Translations under genes and position numbers: made by a program
Assembly (NCBI RefSeq): GCF_023093535.1
Contig: NZ_CP095757.1
Coordinates: 434,001-498,000, forward strand
From: Halovivax limisalsi
Lineage (GTDB): Archaea > Halobacteriota > Halobacteria > Halobacteriales > Natrialbaceae
Reading direction: 5' to 3'
Length of the DNA stretch: 64,000 bases
Shown: in pieces, positions 32,026-40,053 of the stretch
Numbering within the stretch: position 1 is the first letter of the stretch
Layout of the letters: each line of letters begins with the position of its first letter
Notes under the pieces: generated by a model
Database searches by the model: none
What the model was told of the DNA's origin: nothing
The model's input: only the letters and a program-made list of their open reading frames with translations

Positions 32026-33252
32026 ATGGAACGGACGGGGGGATGTGACCGCGGACGGACGCGACGGACGGCGATCAGGTACTGCGGGGCGGTCGCGGGG
32101 GGCGGACTGCTCGCAGGGTGTCTCGGAGAGGGCGACGACGAAGCACCCTCGAATTCGACCGAGCCAGAGCCTGCTACGACCGACTCGGCGGCCGAAGGCG
32201 CCGGCTACTCGGTGACGATGTCGCCGGTCGGCACCGTCGAGTTCGAGCGACCGCCGGAGACGGCGACGGTGTACGACGCGACGTGGGCCGACATGCTCGT
32301 CGGGCTCGGTCGCGGTGACGCGGTACTGTCGCTCGGGCATCCGGAGAACTTCTACGCCGGCTACTACGACCAGCTCGACGGCGTCTCCTTCGAGCCGGGC
32401 GACCTCGCGGCGCTCTACAACGACGGACTCGACAAGGAGCAGTTCTACGAACTCGACGCAGACGTTCACCACCTCGATCCCGTCAATATCGGGTACAGCG
32501 GCTGGTCGGGCTGGTCGATGACGGACGTGGACGAAATCGAAGCCCAGGTCGGGCCGTTCGTCGCCAACCGATTGAGTCGCGCGCACGCCGAGCCGCCCGC
32601 CGAGTACGACGGCGGCTACGAGTACTACACGCTCTGGGAGCTCACCGAGAAGATCGGGCGGGTCTACCAGAAAGCGGATCGAGCGGCCGAACTGAAGGCG
32701 ATCCGCGACGAGCTAGTCGCCGACATTACGGCGGCCCTCCCGCCCGCGTCCGAGCGACCGTCGGTCGGGCTGGTCGTGTTCTCGCCGGATACGGACTCGT
32801 TCTCGCCCTACAAGATCGACGCGCCGGGCTACGGCAAGGCGCAGTACCGCCCGTTCGACGTCGAGGACGCCTTCGCCGACAGCGACAAGACCTACGCGGA
32901 GAACTACGAGGGGAGCTACGACGTCGAGGGCCTCCTCGAGGTCGATCCCGACGTGATTATTCACAACTGGGACATCGAACCGAGCGATCGGACCCGCGCG
33001 ATGCGTGAGTTCTTCGCGGATGACCCCGTCGCCCGGGAACTCACCGCCGTCCGGACCGACCGCGTCTACGTCGGCGGGACGCCCACCCAGGGCCCGATCA
33101 CGAACCTCTTCCAGCTCGAGATGACCGCCAAGCAGCTGTTTCCCGAACAGTTCGGCGAGTGGAAGGGCGTCGGCGAACACGACCGAGACGAACGGCTGTT
33201 CGATCGCGACCGGCTCGCGTCGGTCATCACCGGGGGTGACGGAAATGCGTGA
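32026..33252 (+). CDS. ABC-type siderophore/iron binding lipoprotein 4 (subtype B)
   Basis: A 408-residue exported binding protein and first gene of the five-gene block. Signal: GRTRRTAIRYCG with lipobox LAGC, then a short acidic tether. Core: YSVTMSPVGTVEFERPP, HHLDPVNIGYSGWSGWS (residues around 145-160) and YYTLWELTEKI. It groups with protein 2 by lobe-two motifs (DAPGYGKAQYRP; TYAENYEG). The ATG at 32026 follows the iron box by three bases; the apparent longer reading from 31975 would pass through the operator. Its end overlaps the next gene by eight bases. Confidence 0.85.
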   Translation: MERTGGCDRGRTRRTAIRYCGAVAGGGLLAGCLGEGDDEAPSNSTEPEPATTDSAAEGAGYSVTMSPVGTVEFERPPETATVYDATWADMLVGLGRGDAVLSLGHPENFYAGYYDQLDGVSFEPGDLAALYNDGLDKEQFYELDADVHHLDPVNIGYSGWSGWSMTDVDEIEAQVGPFVANRLSRAHAEPPAEYDGGYEYYTLWELTEKIGRVYQKADRAAELKAIRDELVADITAALPPASERPSVGLVVFSPDTDSFSPYKIDAPGYGKAQYRPFDVEDAFADSDKTYAENYEGSYDVEGLLEVDPDVIIHNWDIEPSDRTRAMREFFADDPVARELTAVRTDRVYVGGTPTQGPITNLFQLEMTAKQLFPEQFGEWKGVGEHDRDERLFDRDRLASVITGGDGNA

Positions 33253-34441
33253 GGACGGGCCGCACGGGCCGCTGACGCGCAGACAGTACGTGACCTACGG
33301 CGGCGCGACCGTCGGCGCCGGAGTGACCGCGGGCTGTCTGGGTGGAGAGTCCGAGACCGACGACCCGACGACCGGTTCGGGCGACGGCGAAGACGGGACG
33401 GCGGCGGAGCCGGCCGAATCCGCCGACGGATCCTACTCCGTCACGATGGAGCCGGTCGGCACCGTCGCGTTCGAGCGGGTTCCGGAGACGATCGCGCCGT
33501 TTACGGCGGACTACGCGGACATGCTCGTCGCGCTCGGTCACGGGGACGCCGTCGCGACGACCTGGCTCCGCGAGCGCTACAAGACGCGACACTACGACCA
33601 GCTCGACGGCGTCTCGATCGATCTCGACAGCCTCACCGAACTGTGGAGCGACGGGGTCTCGAAGGAGCCGTTCTACGAGGTGGACGCCGACCTCCACCTG
33701 ATGGACCCGCACACCCTGACCGACTGGTTCCAGGCCTGGGACCGATCGGACCTCGCGGAGATCCGCGACACCGTCGCCCCCTTCCTCGGGAACGTCATCT
33801 TCCGGCGGACGGACGACTGGCACGACTACCGCTACTACACGCTGTACGAGGCGTTCGAGCGGGTCGCCGAGGTCGTTCAGGAGCGCGAGCGGTTCGAGGC
33901 GCTCAGGGACGTCCGCGACGACCTCGTCGCGACCGTCCAGGCGGACCTGCCCGCACCCGACGAGCGGCCGAACGCGGCCCTCGTCTGGGGCGGCGAGCAG
34001 CCCGACGAGTTCTTCCCGTACCGCCTGTCCGGGAACGGAGCGAACAAGGAGCACTTCCGCGCGCTCGGGCTTTCGGATGCGTTCGCCGGGACGGGGATCG
34101 ACGGCCTCTCGACGAGCGATTCGGGGAGCATCGATTACGAGGCGATGCTCGAGGTCGATCCGGATTCGCTCCTGGTCAGGGTCCACGGCGCGGGCCTCTC
34201 CCGCGAGGCGTTCGAGGAGCGCGTCGTCGAGTACATGCGCGATCACGAGGTGGGCCGCGAGCTCACGGCCGTACAGAACGACCGGGTGTTCCGCGGCGGG
34301 CCGATCTACAGCGGCCCCCTCCACAACCTGTTCATGATCGAGCGGTACGCGACGGCGTACTTCCCCGAGCGGTTCCCCGCGGACGAACTGTTCGACCGCC
34401 AGGCCGTATCGGCCATCGTCGACGGAGGGTTCGACGCGTGA
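33245..34441 (+). CDS. ABC-type siderophore/iron binding lipoprotein 5 (subtype A)
   Basis: A 398-residue paralogue of protein 1. Signal: LTRRQYVTYGG with lipobox TAGC, followed by a D/G/E-rich tether. Core: YSVTMEPVGTVAFERVP and the subtype-A helix WHDYRYYTLYEAFERVAEV. Over that helix its DNA is almost identical to protein 1. The ATG at 33245 lies in ATGCGTGA, overlapping the stop of protein 4 by eight bases; a GTG at 33236 is possible but less likely. It ends in a GTGA overlap with the next gene. Confidence 0.85.
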   Translation: MREDGPHGPLTRRQYVTYGGATVGAGVTAGCLGGESETDDPTTGSGDGEDGTAAEPAESADGSYSVTMEPVGTVAFERVPETIAPFTADYADMLVALGHGDAVATTWLRERYKTRHYDQLDGVSIDLDSLTELWSDGVSKEPFYEVDADLHLMDPHTLTDWFQAWDRSDLAEIRDTVAPFLGNVIFRRTDDWHDYRYYTLYEAFERVAEVVQERERFEALRDVRDDLVATVQADLPAPDERPNAALVWGGEQPDEFFPYRLSGNGANKEHFRALGLSDAFAGTGIDGLSTSDSGSIDYEAMLEVDPDSLLVRVHGAGLSREAFEERVVEYMRDHEVGRELTAVQNDRVFRGGPIYSGPLHNLFMIERYATAYFPERFPADELFDRQAVSAIVDGGFDA

Positions 34442-35613
34442 GCGAGACTGACGGGGCGGTTCGACGGGTTGCGCCGACGCGCAGACAAACGATCTCGGCC
34501 GGCGGGATCGCCGGGGCCTCACTCCTGGCCGGCTGTCTCGGCGACGAAGCGCCCGAAGGTGACGAGGAACCCGCCGGGAATCGCTCCTCGGCGGGCGACG
34601 GATCCTACTCGGTCACGATGGAGCCGGTCGGAACCGTCGCGTTCGAGTCCGTCCCCGAGCGCTGGATCGCCTACGATGGCGGCTACGCGGACATGGGCGT
34701 CGCGCTCGGGCAGGCCGACGGCATGACCGGCATCGGCGGTGCCGATCGGTACTACACGGACGTCTACGACGAACTGCCGGGCGTGAGCGTCGATCACGAC
34801 CGGCTCGAGGCGCATCCGGAGGTCCGGACCCGGGAGGAGTTCTACGAACTCGACAACGACGTCCACCTCTACGACCCCGGGATGCTGATCAACTGGTTCG
34901 ACTGGGACCAGGCAGACGTCGACGAGATCGCGGAGCAGGTCGGCCCGTTCGTCGGAAACCTGATCTTCCGGCGGTCGGACCAGTGGCACGACTACCGCTA
35001 CTACACGCTCTACGAGGCGTTCGAACGGGTCGCGACGGTGTTCCAGGAGCGCGAGCGATTCGAGGCGTTCGCCGACCTCCACGACGCGTTCGTCGCCGAC
35101 CTCCAGGCGCAGTTGCCGCCCGCCGACGAGCGCCCGAGCGTCCTGCTCACGTACGACGAGACGGCGACGCCCGACGCGTTCTCGCCGTATCGCCTCAACG
35201 ATCGCGGGACGAGCAAGAAGCAGTGGCGCGACCTCGGCGTCCAGGACGCGCTCGCGGGCACGGGCGTCGAGAATCTGAGCACGACCGATCGCGGCAAACT
35301 CGACTACGAGGCGTTGCTCGAACTCGACCCGGACGTGATCCTCCTTCGCGGCCACGAGCGAACGTCCGCCGCGCAGTTCCGCGACGAGATCGTCCCGTAC
35401 ATGGCGGAGCACCCCGTCGGCGGCGAGCTGACCGCCGTCGAGAACGGGCGCGTCTACCGCGGCGGCTACCTCCACCAGGGTCCGATCCACAACCTCTTTC
35501 TCACAGAGCGGGCGGCGAAACAGCTCTACCCCGACGTGTTCGGCGACGTGACCGACGATACGGAACTGTTCGACCGGCAGCGGGTTGCAGACATCGTCAC
35601 CGGAGAGATCTGA
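34438..35613 (+). CDS. ABC-type siderophore/iron binding lipoprotein 6 (subtype A)
   Basis: A 391-residue paralogue beginning at a GTG that overlaps the previous stop (GTGA), the only clear non-ATG start in the family. Signal: PTRRQTISAGG with lipobox LAGC; the tether is short. Core: YSVTMEPVGTVAFESVP; helix WHDYRYYTLYEAFERVATV. The C-terminus FDRQRVADIVTGEI is encoded by the first copy of the 67-bp direct repeat that brackets protein 7. Confidence 0.85.
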   Translation: MSETDGAVRRVAPTRRQTISAGGIAGASLLAGCLGDEAPEGDEEPAGNRSSAGDGSYSVTMEPVGTVAFESVPERWIAYDGGYADMGVALGQADGMTGIGGADRYYTDVYDELPGVSVDHDRLEAHPEVRTREEFYELDNDVHLYDPGMLINWFDWDQADVDEIAEQVGPFVGNLIFRRSDQWHDYRYYTLYEAFERVATVFQERERFEAFADLHDAFVADLQAQLPPADERPSVLLTYDETATPDAFSPYRLNDRGTSKKQWRDLGVQDALAGTGVENLSTTDRGKLDYEALLELDPDVILLRGHERTSAAQFRDEIVPYMAEHPVGGELTAVENGRVYRGGYLHQGPIHNLFLTERAAKQLYPDVFGDVTDDTELFDRQRVADIVTGEI

Positions 35614-35631
35614 GCATGAACGACGACACCA
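35565..35631. repeat. 67-bp perfect direct repeat, copy 1
   Basis: Runs from the last codons of binding protein 6 through the stop and spacer into the first codons of protein 7. It is identical to 36797-36863 without a mismatch; offset 1232 bases. Confidence 0.9.
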
Positions 35632-36845
35632 CCGACGCGACTCGAACGGGTGTACCGACGCGACGAGACGCGATCGCGTCCGGCGGCGCGGTCGTCGGCG
35701 GGCTGCTGGCCGGTTGTATCGGTGCGGACGGGAGCGGGGACGGCGACAGCGAGGCCGCGCCGACAGAGACGGGAACCGACGGCGGAAGCGAAGTGGCCGA
35801 GGACGGGGGCTACAGCGTTTCGATCTCGCCCGTGGGCGAGGTCAGCTTCGAGGAGCCCCCGGAGCGCGTCTATACGGGGTTGCCGAATACCGCGGACATG
35901 GCGATCGCCGCGGGGCAAGCCGAGGGGATCACCTCGGTCTACTTCCCCGAATACCACGGAACCCTGCTGAACAACTTCTACGAACGGCTTGACGGCGTCT
36001 CGTTCGAGTGGGACGGGCTCACCGATTCGTGGAAGCTCGACAAAGAGGGCTTCTACGAACTCGACAGCGACGTCCACCTCACCGATCCGGCCTACGCGTC
36101 GACCCTGGAGACCATTGACGCCGACGACGTCGCGGAGATCGGCGAGGAGATCGCGCCGTGGATCGGCAACTACTACAGCAACACGCACTCGACGCCGCCG
36201 ACGAAGTGGGCGGACGATTACCAGTACTACGGACTCTGGGAGATATTCGAGACCGTCGCGAGCGTGTTTCGGTCCACGGAGCGCTATCGGGCCCTGCACG
36301 AGGAGTACCGGAACCTCCGCTCGACGATCGAAGCGGGGCTGCCCCCGAGCGACGAGCGGCCGACCGTCGCCCTCACGTTTCCGACCGAAGACAGCATTGG
36401 GATCTTCCACCTGAACGCGCCGGGATTCCTCGCCGCTCACACCCGGCCGCTCGGTGCCGTCGACGCGTTCGCCGATGCGGAATTCGAGCAAACCGCCCAG
36501 ATCGACATGGAGGCGATGGCGGAGGCGGACCCAGACGTGATCCTCGCCCTGTTCCGGCTGGCGTCCGGGTACAGCATCGAAGCGACGAGAGATCGCTTCG
36601 AGACCGATCCGGTCGGACGGACGATATCGGCCGTGGAGGCCGGCCGGATATTCTCACAGGGGATCAGGTATCAGGGGCCGATCACCACCCTCTTCCAGCT
36701 CGAAATGACAGCCAAGCAACTGTATCCTGACCGCTTCGGGGAGTGGCCGGGATACGTCGACGGCGAACCGTACCCGGAACTACCCGAAGCCGAGCGACTG
36801 TTCGACCGGCAGCGGGTTGCAGACATCGTCACCGGAGAGATCTGA
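35616..36845 (+). CDS. ABC-type siderophore/iron binding lipoprotein 7 (subtype C)
   Basis: A 409-residue paralogue of protein 3. Signal: PTRRDAIASGG with lipobox LAGC, then a G/D/E/T tether. Core: YSVSISPVGEVSFEEPP, encoded over a 39-bp patch identical to protein 3, then the HLTDPAY segment and YYGLWEIFETV helix. Its first eight codons and its last 14 codons are the same as the matching ends of protein 8 and protein 6 respectively, through the 67-bp repeat. The gene therefore sits like a cassette between two identical junctions. Confidence 0.85.
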   Translation: MNDDTTDATRTGVPTRRDAIASGGAVVGGLLAGCIGADGSGDGDSEAAPTETGTDGGSEVAEDGGYSVSISPVGEVSFEEPPERVYTGLPNTADMAIAAGQAEGITSVYFPEYHGTLLNNFYERLDGVSFEWDGLTDSWKLDKEGFYELDSDVHLTDPAYASTLETIDADDVAEIGEEIAPWIGNYYSNTHSTPPTKWADDYQYYGLWEIFETVASVFRSTERYRALHEEYRNLRSTIEAGLPPSDERPTVALTFPTEDSIGIFHLNAPGFLAAHTRPLGAVDAFADAEFEQTAQIDMEAMAEADPDVILALFRLASGYSIEATRDRFETDPVGRTISAVEAGRIFSQGIRYQGPITTLFQLEMTAKQLYPDRFGEWPGYVDGEPYPELPEAERLFDRQRVADIVTGEI

Positions 36846-36863
36846 GCATGAACGACGACACCA
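36797..36863. repeat. 67-bp perfect direct repeat, copy 2
   Basis: Spans the junction of binding proteins 7 and 8 and is identical to 35565-35631. Together the two copies bracket protein 7 in direct orientation. Confidence 0.9.
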
Positions 36864-38101
36864 ACGACGCGAATCGATCGGCGGCACCGACGCGCAGAGA
36901 GACGATCACCTACGGCGGCGCGGTCGCCATCGGCGGGCTGCTGGCCGGCTGTATCGGTTCGGACGGAAGCGGAGACGGCGAGGAGACGCCGAACGAGACG
37001 GCGGCGGGACCGGACGAGGCGGCCGACCCGGACGGGGAGACGGCATCCGGATCGACGTCCTACGAGGCCTGCATCGAGCCGGCGGGTTGTCAGACGTTCG
37101 AGGCGGTCCCCGAGACCTACATCGTGAACAACGGCGAGTGGGCCGACATGGCCTTCGCGCTCGGCCAGCGCGAGGGCTTTCTGACGGCGACGAACATGAT
37201 CCCGGGGTTCCTGTTCGAACCGTTCGGGCTCGACGTCCCGCCCGAGGACGAAACCACGTCGCTCTCGGCGGCCGACTGGGACAAGGAGATCTTCTACGAA
37301 CTGGATCCCGACGTCATCCTGATGGATCCGACGTACATGCACGAGACGGGCTGGGACGACGCCTGGGACGAGGCTGATACCGAGGAGCTCGCCGAACACG
37401 TCGCGCCGTTCTTCGGCAACAACATCCTTCGCCGGCGCGAGTTCCACGACTACCGGCTCTACACGCTGTACGAGGCGTTCGAACGGCTCGCCGACCTCTT
37501 CCAGGAACGCGAGCGCTACGAAGCGCTCGCGGCCGTCCACGAGGACGTCCAGCAGACGGTGCGGGCGCGGCTCCCGCCCGAAGCCGACCGCCCGTCGATC
37601 GCGCTCGTCAACAGCGCCTCCGACCCCGCCGAGGGGACGTTCTATCCGATGAACACGCAGGTCGAGGGCGTGGAGATGAAACCCTACCGGGACCTGGGCA
37701 TCGAGAGCGCGTTCCCCGACTCGATGGTCGACGCGGGAACCATCGACTACGAGCAACTGCTCGAGGTCGACCCCGAGATCATCGTCGTCCACTGGGGGAT
37801 CGGCACGACCGGCGAGACGGACGGCTTCTCCGCGGCGGCGTTCCGCGAGCGGTACGTCACCCCGATGGCCGAAGACGCCGTCGGCAGCCAGCTCACGGCC
37901 GTCCGGAACGACGCCGTCTTTCCCGGCGCCTTCGGCTCGCAGGGGCCGCTCGTGAACCTGCTCCAGACCGAGCTGGTCGCCCGGCAGCTGTACCCCGAGA
38001 CGTTCGGCGCGTTCGATCCGGATCGCTTCCCCGACGTTCCGGCGGACGATCGGCTGTTCGACCGCCAACGGGTGAGAGACATCGTCGACGGCGAGGTCTG
38101 A
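36848..38101 (+). CDS. ABC-type siderophore/iron binding lipoprotein 8 (subtype A, divergent)
   Basis: A 417-residue paralogue and last gene of block 2. Signal: PTRRETITYGG with lipobox LAGC. The core start is divergent (YEACIEPAGCQTFEAVP instead of YSV-S/T-M-x-PxG), with two additional cysteines that could form a disulfide or bind metal. It has a longer loop PFGLDVPPEDETTS and the helix FHDYRLYTLYEAFERL that places it nearest subtype A. Ends FDRQRVRDIVDGEV. The divergent ligand-side N-terminal lobe suggests another substrate from its neighbours. Confidence 0.83.
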   Translation: MNDDTNDANRSAAPTRRETITYGGAVAIGGLLAGCIGSDGSGDGEETPNETAAGPDEAADPDGETASGSTSYEACIEPAGCQTFEAVPETYIVNNGEWADMAFALGQREGFLTATNMIPGFLFEPFGLDVPPEDETTSLSAADWDKEIFYELDPDVILMDPTYMHETGWDDAWDEADTEELAEHVAPFFGNNILRRREFHDYRLYTLYEAFERLADLFQERERYEALAAVHEDVQQTVRARLPPEADRPSIALVNSASDPAEGTFYPMNTQVEGVEMKPYRDLGIESAFPDSMVDAGTIDYEQLLEVDPEIIVVHWGIGTTGETDGFSAAAFRERYVTPMAEDAVGSQLTAVRNDAVFPGAFGSQGPLVNLLQTELVARQLYPETFGAFDPDRFPDVPADDRLFDRQRVRDIVDGEV

Positions 38102-38219
38102 ACAAGACCCCGCTGAAACCGCCTCGTGACGGGTTGAGACGATCGGTGACGCGATTTCGGACGGGATCGGCGACGAGCACGAACCGTGCATTTATTGCGG
38201 AATTCGGTGACAGGTACGT

Positions 38220-38558
38220 ATGCGCAGGCGCCGGATGCAGGGACTGATCGGCGGCTTCGCCGTCGTGGTGGTCGGCTGCCTCTTGGTCGGTCGGTGGGAG
38301 CTCCTGCTCCCGTTTTCCCTCGCGCTCGTCGTCTGGACGCGCCTGCTCGGTCGGTACGGGCCAACGGACGTCGTCCTGTCCGCACTGGCCATCCCGTGCG
38401 TACTCGCTCCGGCGGTCGCCGCCATCGACGCGCTCGGAAACGGGCCCGGGGTCGACTGGGTGGGTGCCGTGTCGGTCGCGACCGCCGCGCTGTTGTCCCT
38501 CGCAGTCCTCGTCGACGGGGTGATCGTGAATATCGGAACCGGTGCGTCGAATCGATGA
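38220..38558 (+). CDS. Small membrane protein (hypothetical)
   Basis: A 112-residue protein with three or four hydrophobic spans (about residues 8-25, 28-45, 50-68 and 80-102) and an Arg-rich N-terminus (RRRRMQG), so the N-terminus faces the cytoplasm. No family is recognised. It stands alone between the iron island and the HIT gene; a TATA-like CATTTATTG lies about 30 bases upstream of the ATG. Confidence 0.55.
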   Translation: MRRRRMQGLIGGFAVVVVGCLLVGRWELLLPFSLALVVWTRLLGRYGPTDVVLSALAIPCVLAPAVAAIDALGNGPGVDWVGAVSVATAALLSLAVLVDGVIVNIGTGASNR

Positions 38559-38656
38559 GTGCGATGACCGATGAGTTCGACGACGGAGGGCGGTTCGAAC
38601 GTCCGACCGCCGTCTCGCGGGTAACCTTCATACGCCGCGGTGACACAGCCTTCCAC

Positions 38657-39076
38657 ATGTCCACGATATTCAGCCAGATCGTCGACGGGGAGATCCCCGC
38701 CCGCGTCGTCTACGAGGACGAGGCCACGTTCGCCTTTCTCGACGCGAACCCGCTCGCGCCGGGCCACACGCTCGTCATCCCGAAGGAAGAGTACGAACGG
38801 TTGAACGACGTCCCCGAGGACGTCGCGTCGGCCCTCTACGCGACGATCCACGCCCTCGTCCCCGCCGTCGAGGACGCGGTCGACGCCGACGCGAGCACCG
38901 TCGCGTTCAACAACGGCGAGGCGGCCGGCCAGGAGGTCCCACACGTTCACTGTCACATCGTCCCGCGGTTCGAGGGCGACGGCGGCGGCCCGATTCACGC
39001 GATCGCCGGGGAGACGCCCGACCTCTCGGACGGCGAACTGGACGAAATCGCAAGTGACATCGAAACCCGGGTGTGA
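38657..39076 (+). CDS. HIT-family nucleotide hydrolase/transferase
   Basis: A 139-residue histidine-triad protein of the Hint/PKCI branch. The catalytic triad motif is HVHCHIVPR (about residues 97-105), preceded by the usual SQIVDGEIPARVVYEDE start and the NPLAPGHTLVIPKEE segment. It hydrolyses phosphoramidate or dinucleotide bonds in the cytoplasm. The start at 38657 is the only one that retains the family N-terminus. Confidence 0.93.
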   Translation: MSTIFSQIVDGEIPARVVYEDEATFAFLDANPLAPGHTLVIPKEEYERLNDVPEDVASALYATIHALVPAVEDAVDADASTVAFNNGEAAGQEVPHVHCHIVPRFEGDGGGPIHAIAGETPDLSDGELDEIASDIETRV

Positions 39077-39198
39077 ACGGCACTGCCCGCTCTCGCCTCG
39101 TCCGAGCGAAATCTCGCGGCGCGGTCGGCCGTCGAGTTGTCGGCCCGCCGCGCCGTCGATGCAAGGAATTTTGATCCTCCCGCGACGCCATCACCGGT

Positions 39199-39903
39199 AT
39201 GACCCGAGGCGTCGGCGAACACGCGCTGATCCGGGAGACGCTGCCGGACTGGCTGGCCGTCCTCTTCGGGCTCGTAACCCAGCTCGGCGACACCTGGTTC
39301 CTCCTCGTCCTGCTCGCGGTCCTCTTCTGGCGGGCGCGTCCCAGTCGGTCCGGCGTCGCGTTCGTCACCGGCGCCTGGCTCGCCGGCATCGGACTCTACC
39401 GCGGCCTCAAGGTGACGCTCGCGCTCCCCAGGCCGGCGGCGACGCCGCTGGACCCCCAGACACTGCCGACCGCCGTCGAGACGCTCTACCAACTCACCGC
39501 GTTCGGCGCCGGCTACGGCTTCCCGAGCGGCCACGCCGTCAACTCGACGGTCGTCTACGTCGGCCTCGCGACCGTCTGGACCGCCTGCACCGTCCGGCGG
39601 CGGTACGGGGTCGCCGGCGCGATCGTCCTCGGCGTCACCACCTCGCGGATCGTCCTCGGGCTGCACTTCCTGGTCGACGTCGTCGTCGGCGCCGGGCTTG
39701 CCCTCGGCCTCCTGGCCGGGATCCGCGCGCTCGGCCGGCACGTCGGATCCGACACGCCGACCGTCGCCTTCGCGACGGCGGTTCCGTTCGCGGGATTCTA
39801 CGCGGTCGCGAGCGGGGGAACTCTCGAATCGATCGCGCTCGCCGTCGCCGCGGTCGGCGGCCTGATCGGGTGGCGCCGGTACCGATCGAGGCTCGACGAC
39901 TAG
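39199..39903 (+). CDS. PAP2-family membrane phosphatase
   Basis: A 234-residue membrane protein of the type-2 phosphatidic acid phosphatase family. All three signature parts are present: KVTLALPRP (motif 1), GFPSGHA (motif 2, catalytic His) and SRIVLGLHFLVDV (motif 3, nucleophilic His). About six membrane spans. It would dephosphorylate a lipid or polyprenyl phosphate at the outer membrane face. Monocistronic. Confidence 0.9.
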   Translation: MTRGVGEHALIRETLPDWLAVLFGLVTQLGDTWFLLVLLAVLFWRARPSRSGVAFVTGAWLAGIGLYRGLKVTLALPRPAATPLDPQTLPTAVETLYQLTAFGAGYGFPSGHAVNSTVVYVGLATVWTACTVRRRYGVAGAIVLGVTTSRIVLGLHFLVDVVVGAGLALGLLAGIRALGRHVGSDTPTVAFATAVPFAGFYAVASGGTLESIALAVAAVGGLIGWRRYRSRLDD

Positions 39904-40053
39904 GCCGAGGCCCTCGAAAACAGACCACGACGGAGACCGATCCGCGGGCACGAATTACAGGATCAAATGAACGCAATTATCGGCCAGGAGCGCGTACCGG
40001 CTCGCATCGAGGCCGATCGGCGGCGACGATCGGCCCGACGCACGTGATCAACT

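Noticed and set aside
36671-38191. A 500-codon frame on the minus strand across receptors 7 and 8
   Set aside because: Shadow of the codon pattern of the receptors; it crosses a gene boundary and repeats the same pattern over each paralogue.
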